Assembly: GCA_905250115.1 (NCBI GenBank)
Contig: CAJNOI010000025.1
Span: 567,238-631,237 of the forward strand
Length of the DNA stretch: 64,000 nucleotides
Reading direction: 5' to 3'
Source of the DNA: Adineta steineri
Lineage: Eukaryota; Rotifera; Eurotatoria; Adinetida; Adinetidae
This document shows, piece by piece, positions 60,807-64,000 of the stretch. The first letter of the stretch is position 1, and every line of letters begins with the position of its first letter. Position numbers and translations under genes: made by a program. Below the pieces are notes generated by a model. That model was not told the origin of the DNA, did no database searches, and was given only the letters and a program-made list of their open reading frames with translations.

Positions 60807-62865
60807 TCTAAATAAATAATCTACAATGAAAAAATATTAATTAAACTAATACGGATTAATATTTATTGACATATTAACATATGTTATTTATAGGAAATAT
60901 ATATTGCGTTTAATATTAAGACTTAATTGTCCAAACGAAATTAGAATAACTGTCAAAGATATATTATGTTGCATAGAGATTAAATTAAGTCAATAAGAAT
61001 GCGTTTTATAGTTATCGACAGTATTATTTCGATAAATAAATGTTTAATAAAATTTTCTACTATGTAAAAATGAGATGAATAACTCAGTAAATATATTTAT
61101 AATAATTGATGTTTGATCGTCTACTTTGTTCTAATTGTGAATAAAATAAACTTTGTATTGTTAATAAACGATAATAAAGGTTCATTGATCTAATGTGAAT
61201 CGAGGTTATTCTTGATACATTCATAAAATAAGAATCTAATAAAAGAAAAAAAGAGAGAGGAAAAGGCAATCTCTTATACACATTCATTCTTATTTATACC
61301 CTTCAATAGTACTTATAAAGAGCGAGAAATATGATTTCTTGGGTATCGTCCTATATCGTCTAAAGCCTCTTAATTAGTTCGTGTCGTCGACATATTCTTT
61401 TTTCCTGTTTCGGAGATAGATTTCTTTTCGGAGGAACACTCTTAGATTGTTATTCAAAGAATCATATATCAAAGAAATAAATAAAACTTATGAATAATTA
61501 AACAACGATGATACTATCAATCATTTGCCGAACAAATATTACTCTTAATAGATGAGATAGTGCCTTATCTATTATTAAATAAACTTTCTTTTAATGGGAA
61601 ACTAATCGTTCTTTTTATAGACATACTACTAAAAAAAAAGAAATATTACCGATATACAAAAAATATAATTAATTAAACAGAATCTGTCGATAAAATATAA
61701 TCAGTATTGAGTTACCGGAACGTGACCCATAAGACTTTCACCAATTATCACAAAATAATATTAACATAGGATACATGTGAGTTTAATCCACAATGCAATC
61801 GGCGAAAGTCTAGGAGAAGTGTTGACGGAAGTATAGTGAACTTTTGCCTATTGGCAAAAGTCTTATTAACAAAACTCCAGAATCCCATATTATTTCCTAT
61901 TCAATAATATTATATTAAATCAGAAACGATAGTCTACTCAAAGATCATCAACATCTTCAAATTTACCTTTTATAAATAAACTACAGCATGTATATGAATT
62001 CTTATGTATATATGTTATATGTCTATTCAATCAACATGAGACATGATGTAAAAAAAAAAAGAAATAAATTTATCTATATAATATCTTGATAAAATTGTAT
62101 GAGATAAAATAGCAACTAAATATAGGACTAAATAAATTGAATCAATCATTCATAATTAATTTGATTATTCTAAAAAAGCTTTTACTGGTGTCTCGAAAGA
62201 ATTATAATGTTGTTTGTACTATGAAAAAAGAAACTTTTATTACTATTACTTTTGATTTATGTTTCTATAATAGAAAAATGTTAGTTGTCATATGTCAACA
62301 TCAATTATTTCAATAGAAAGTGATAATGAACTATAACTTATATATACATTGATGTTCATCAGAATTATCTTTTAATATTAATACATTTTTTCATTAGAAT
62401 GATATATATGATGAACTAACATTTCATTTATTATTGTAAAAAAAAAAGTGTATATAAAATGGAATGTGAATAAAAATCAGATCAATATCAATGCACACAA
62501 CAATATTAAAAGATCTCAAAAAAAAAGATGTATATATATACATATTCATTAACAAGAAGAACACATTTCATTTAATCGTAGATATGAATATAAGAAGTTC
62601 TATGATCAACCAACTCGGTGTTATTAACTGTTTTTTTTAATCACTAAAATACTATATAAAGTCTACTGTTTCATACCTGTTCGATTATATCATCTCAAAT
62701 CTATTCTTCTCGTATTTAAAAAAAAATTTCCTGAAACTGTTCTTGGAAAAAAAACTTCTATCCTAACCTACGAAAAATCAAAAAGAAATTTAATCTTTTT
62801 GAAATATTCTAACATCTCACACAATAAATGTATATACAAAAAAAAAGTATCTTTTCATTTTTTTG
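60807..62865. other. Intergenic between UNC80 and the tetraspanin
   Basis: About 2 kb, no gene supported. It contains the UNC80 promoter, with an acceptor-like TTATTTAG abutting the ATG, so a 5' untranslated exon or trans-spliced leader probably joins here. The minus-strand frame at 61084-61287 has no support. Near 61795-61870, AGTCTAGGAG and TTGCCTATTGGCAAAAG form a small palindrome. Confidence 0.4.
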
Positions 62866-64000
62866 TTAAGCATTTGGATTAGGTATTGTTGGTGGTTGAT
62901 AAAGAACACTTGAACTATTATCTGAATCATCTTCACCAGCCATTCCATTCGATGGTGAACTTGTCAAACCACTATATTGATATTGTGGGTTATTAGGTCT
63001 ACTTGGAGTTTTATATGAATTATTATTAGTTGTTGAACGAACTGATCCCATTGAATGTGAACGTATAATTCGTTTTCTATCATCAGCTTCATCACGTAAT
63101 TGAACGAATTCTTTTCGATTACGTTGAAATACAAATAACATATAAGCACCCATAGTAATTCCAAATAAACTCATAAATATGTTTTCCCAAAAACCTCGTC
63201 GATACCAATATTTCATTAATGGACCACATCCACGTGTATTTACAATTTTTGGATCTGGATTAATCAACATATTTTTTCCACAACCATAATTTATTTGATA
63301 CTAATAAAACGAATATATTTATATTAAAAAAAATATTATACAAAAATCTACAAACTTTATGACAACATGTATCAGGTAAATCAGTCTTATATGAAGCTGA
63401 ATAATCAAGATAAGAATTCCAACCACAACAATGAAAATCTCTTTGACGTCTTAAAATAATAAAACAAAAATAAAAATTCGAAATTCGAAATTTCATACTT
63501 ACTGATTAACAAAAGCAGTTAAAATAAAAACACGTGGTGGTACACGACCCGATGTAACCAAATGAAATGATTCTTCACGATATTTTAATTCTTTAAAAGC
63601 ATTACCCTTAAAACGAAGTCGTTCAAGTAAAAATGTTTCTTTTGTTAAAAATCCAGCATTCATATTAATCATTGTTACAGCAAACCAAGCTAAACCACCA
63701 AGTATTGTTATAATAGCTAAACCAAATAATGTATATGGAACATATTCCATAAGAAATATATTTCGACGACGATACGCATGAATCTGACATGCAATAACTA
63801 AATCGAAATAAAATTATTCTGTATTATTTCTCTTTTTGATTGACTTACTTGCAAGTAAAACAAAACCATATATATAAATTAATGAGAGATAAGCACGTGT
63901 AATTGTTAAACGATCCCAATAATATATAAAGAAATTAAATTCAACCTAAAACAGATTAAATTAAGATAGAACAAGTTTAAACAAATATTTTATCTATACC
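62866..64000 (-). CDS. Tetraspanin, 5' end beyond the window
   Basis: Four exons read (63945-63849, 63797-63503, 63449-63356, 63300-62866), and an earlier part must lie past 64000. The visible part has two adjoining membrane helices (AYLSLIYIYGFVLLA and YTLFGLAIITILGGLAWFAV). A large extracellular loop follows with the tetraspanin signatures CCG (HCCGWNSYLDY), TCC (DTCCHK) and further paired cysteines (GCGKN, GCGPL). The last helix is NIFMSLFGITMGAYMLFVF, with a long Ser/Asn/Pro-rich cytoplasmic tail. Tetraspanins organise membrane microdomains with integrins and other partners. The tail of about 100 residues is much longer than the usual 10-20 and could hold interaction motifs. Subfamily not decided. 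Confidence 0.85.

Noticed and set aside
1-64000. Search for retrovirus-like, LTR or Polinton-type sequence, CRISPR arrays and rRNA
   Set aside because: No polymerase, integrase, capsid or long terminal repeat signature was seen on either strand, and no regularly spaced repeats or rRNA cores.

Overview
The window is animal nuclear DNA. It is AT-rich, and its genes are cut by many short GT-AG introns, mostly about 45-70 bp. The products are conserved metazoan proteins: UNC80, PARI/PARPBP, ATP6AP1, IQCG/DRC9, NIM1, a two-domain galectin, a tetraspanin and DDX6. Compact introns, a secreted PAN-plus-NHL-repeat protein and many tiny non-autonomous DNA transposons suggest a bdelloid rotifer of the Rotaria type. 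That assignment is inference; no species marker is present. All gene models were spliced by hand, checking that phase is kept across every junction.

Layout. 0.4-2.7 kb: NHL-repeat secreted protein (+) with one in-frame stop. 3.4-5.0 kb: AADAC-like membrane esterase (-). 6.6-7.5 kb: E2 enzyme UBE2G2 (+). 8.2-8.9 kb: unrecognised protein (-), 5' end unresolved. 11.4-12.7 kb: tandem galectin (+). 14.6-25.0 kb: four minus-strand genes, a CDK1-type kinase, PARI/PARPBP, ATP6AP1 and RPL26. 26.0-28.4 kb: kinase NIM1 (+). 30.1-33.0 kb: a four-pass claudin-like protein with four LDL-receptor class A modules (-). 35.5-39.3 kb: two tandem DDX6 helicase genes (-). 40.6-41.0 kb: small secreted protein (-). 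41.2-45.6 kb: IQCG/DRC9 (+), carrying a STEAP-like gene on the opposite strand inside one intron. 45.7-60.8 kb: a complete 38-exon UNC80 gene (-), the largest object here. 62.9-64.0 kb: 3' part of a tetraspanin (-), running off the window edge.

The genes are housekeeping, signalling and surface functions in no evident pathway cluster. The less expected material lies between and inside them. Several very short inverted-repeat elements have target-site duplications that can be read directly: 63, 95, 147, 177, 224 and 243 bp elements with 8-bp duplications, and a 368-bp palindrome at a TA site. Other points are a single intron that differs between the two DDX6 copies, patches of complete identity between those copies, a nested gene, and a full PARI orthologue with a C-terminal PCNA-binding motif. 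I saw no retrovirus-like element, Polinton, CRISPR array, rRNA or convincing tRNA gene.
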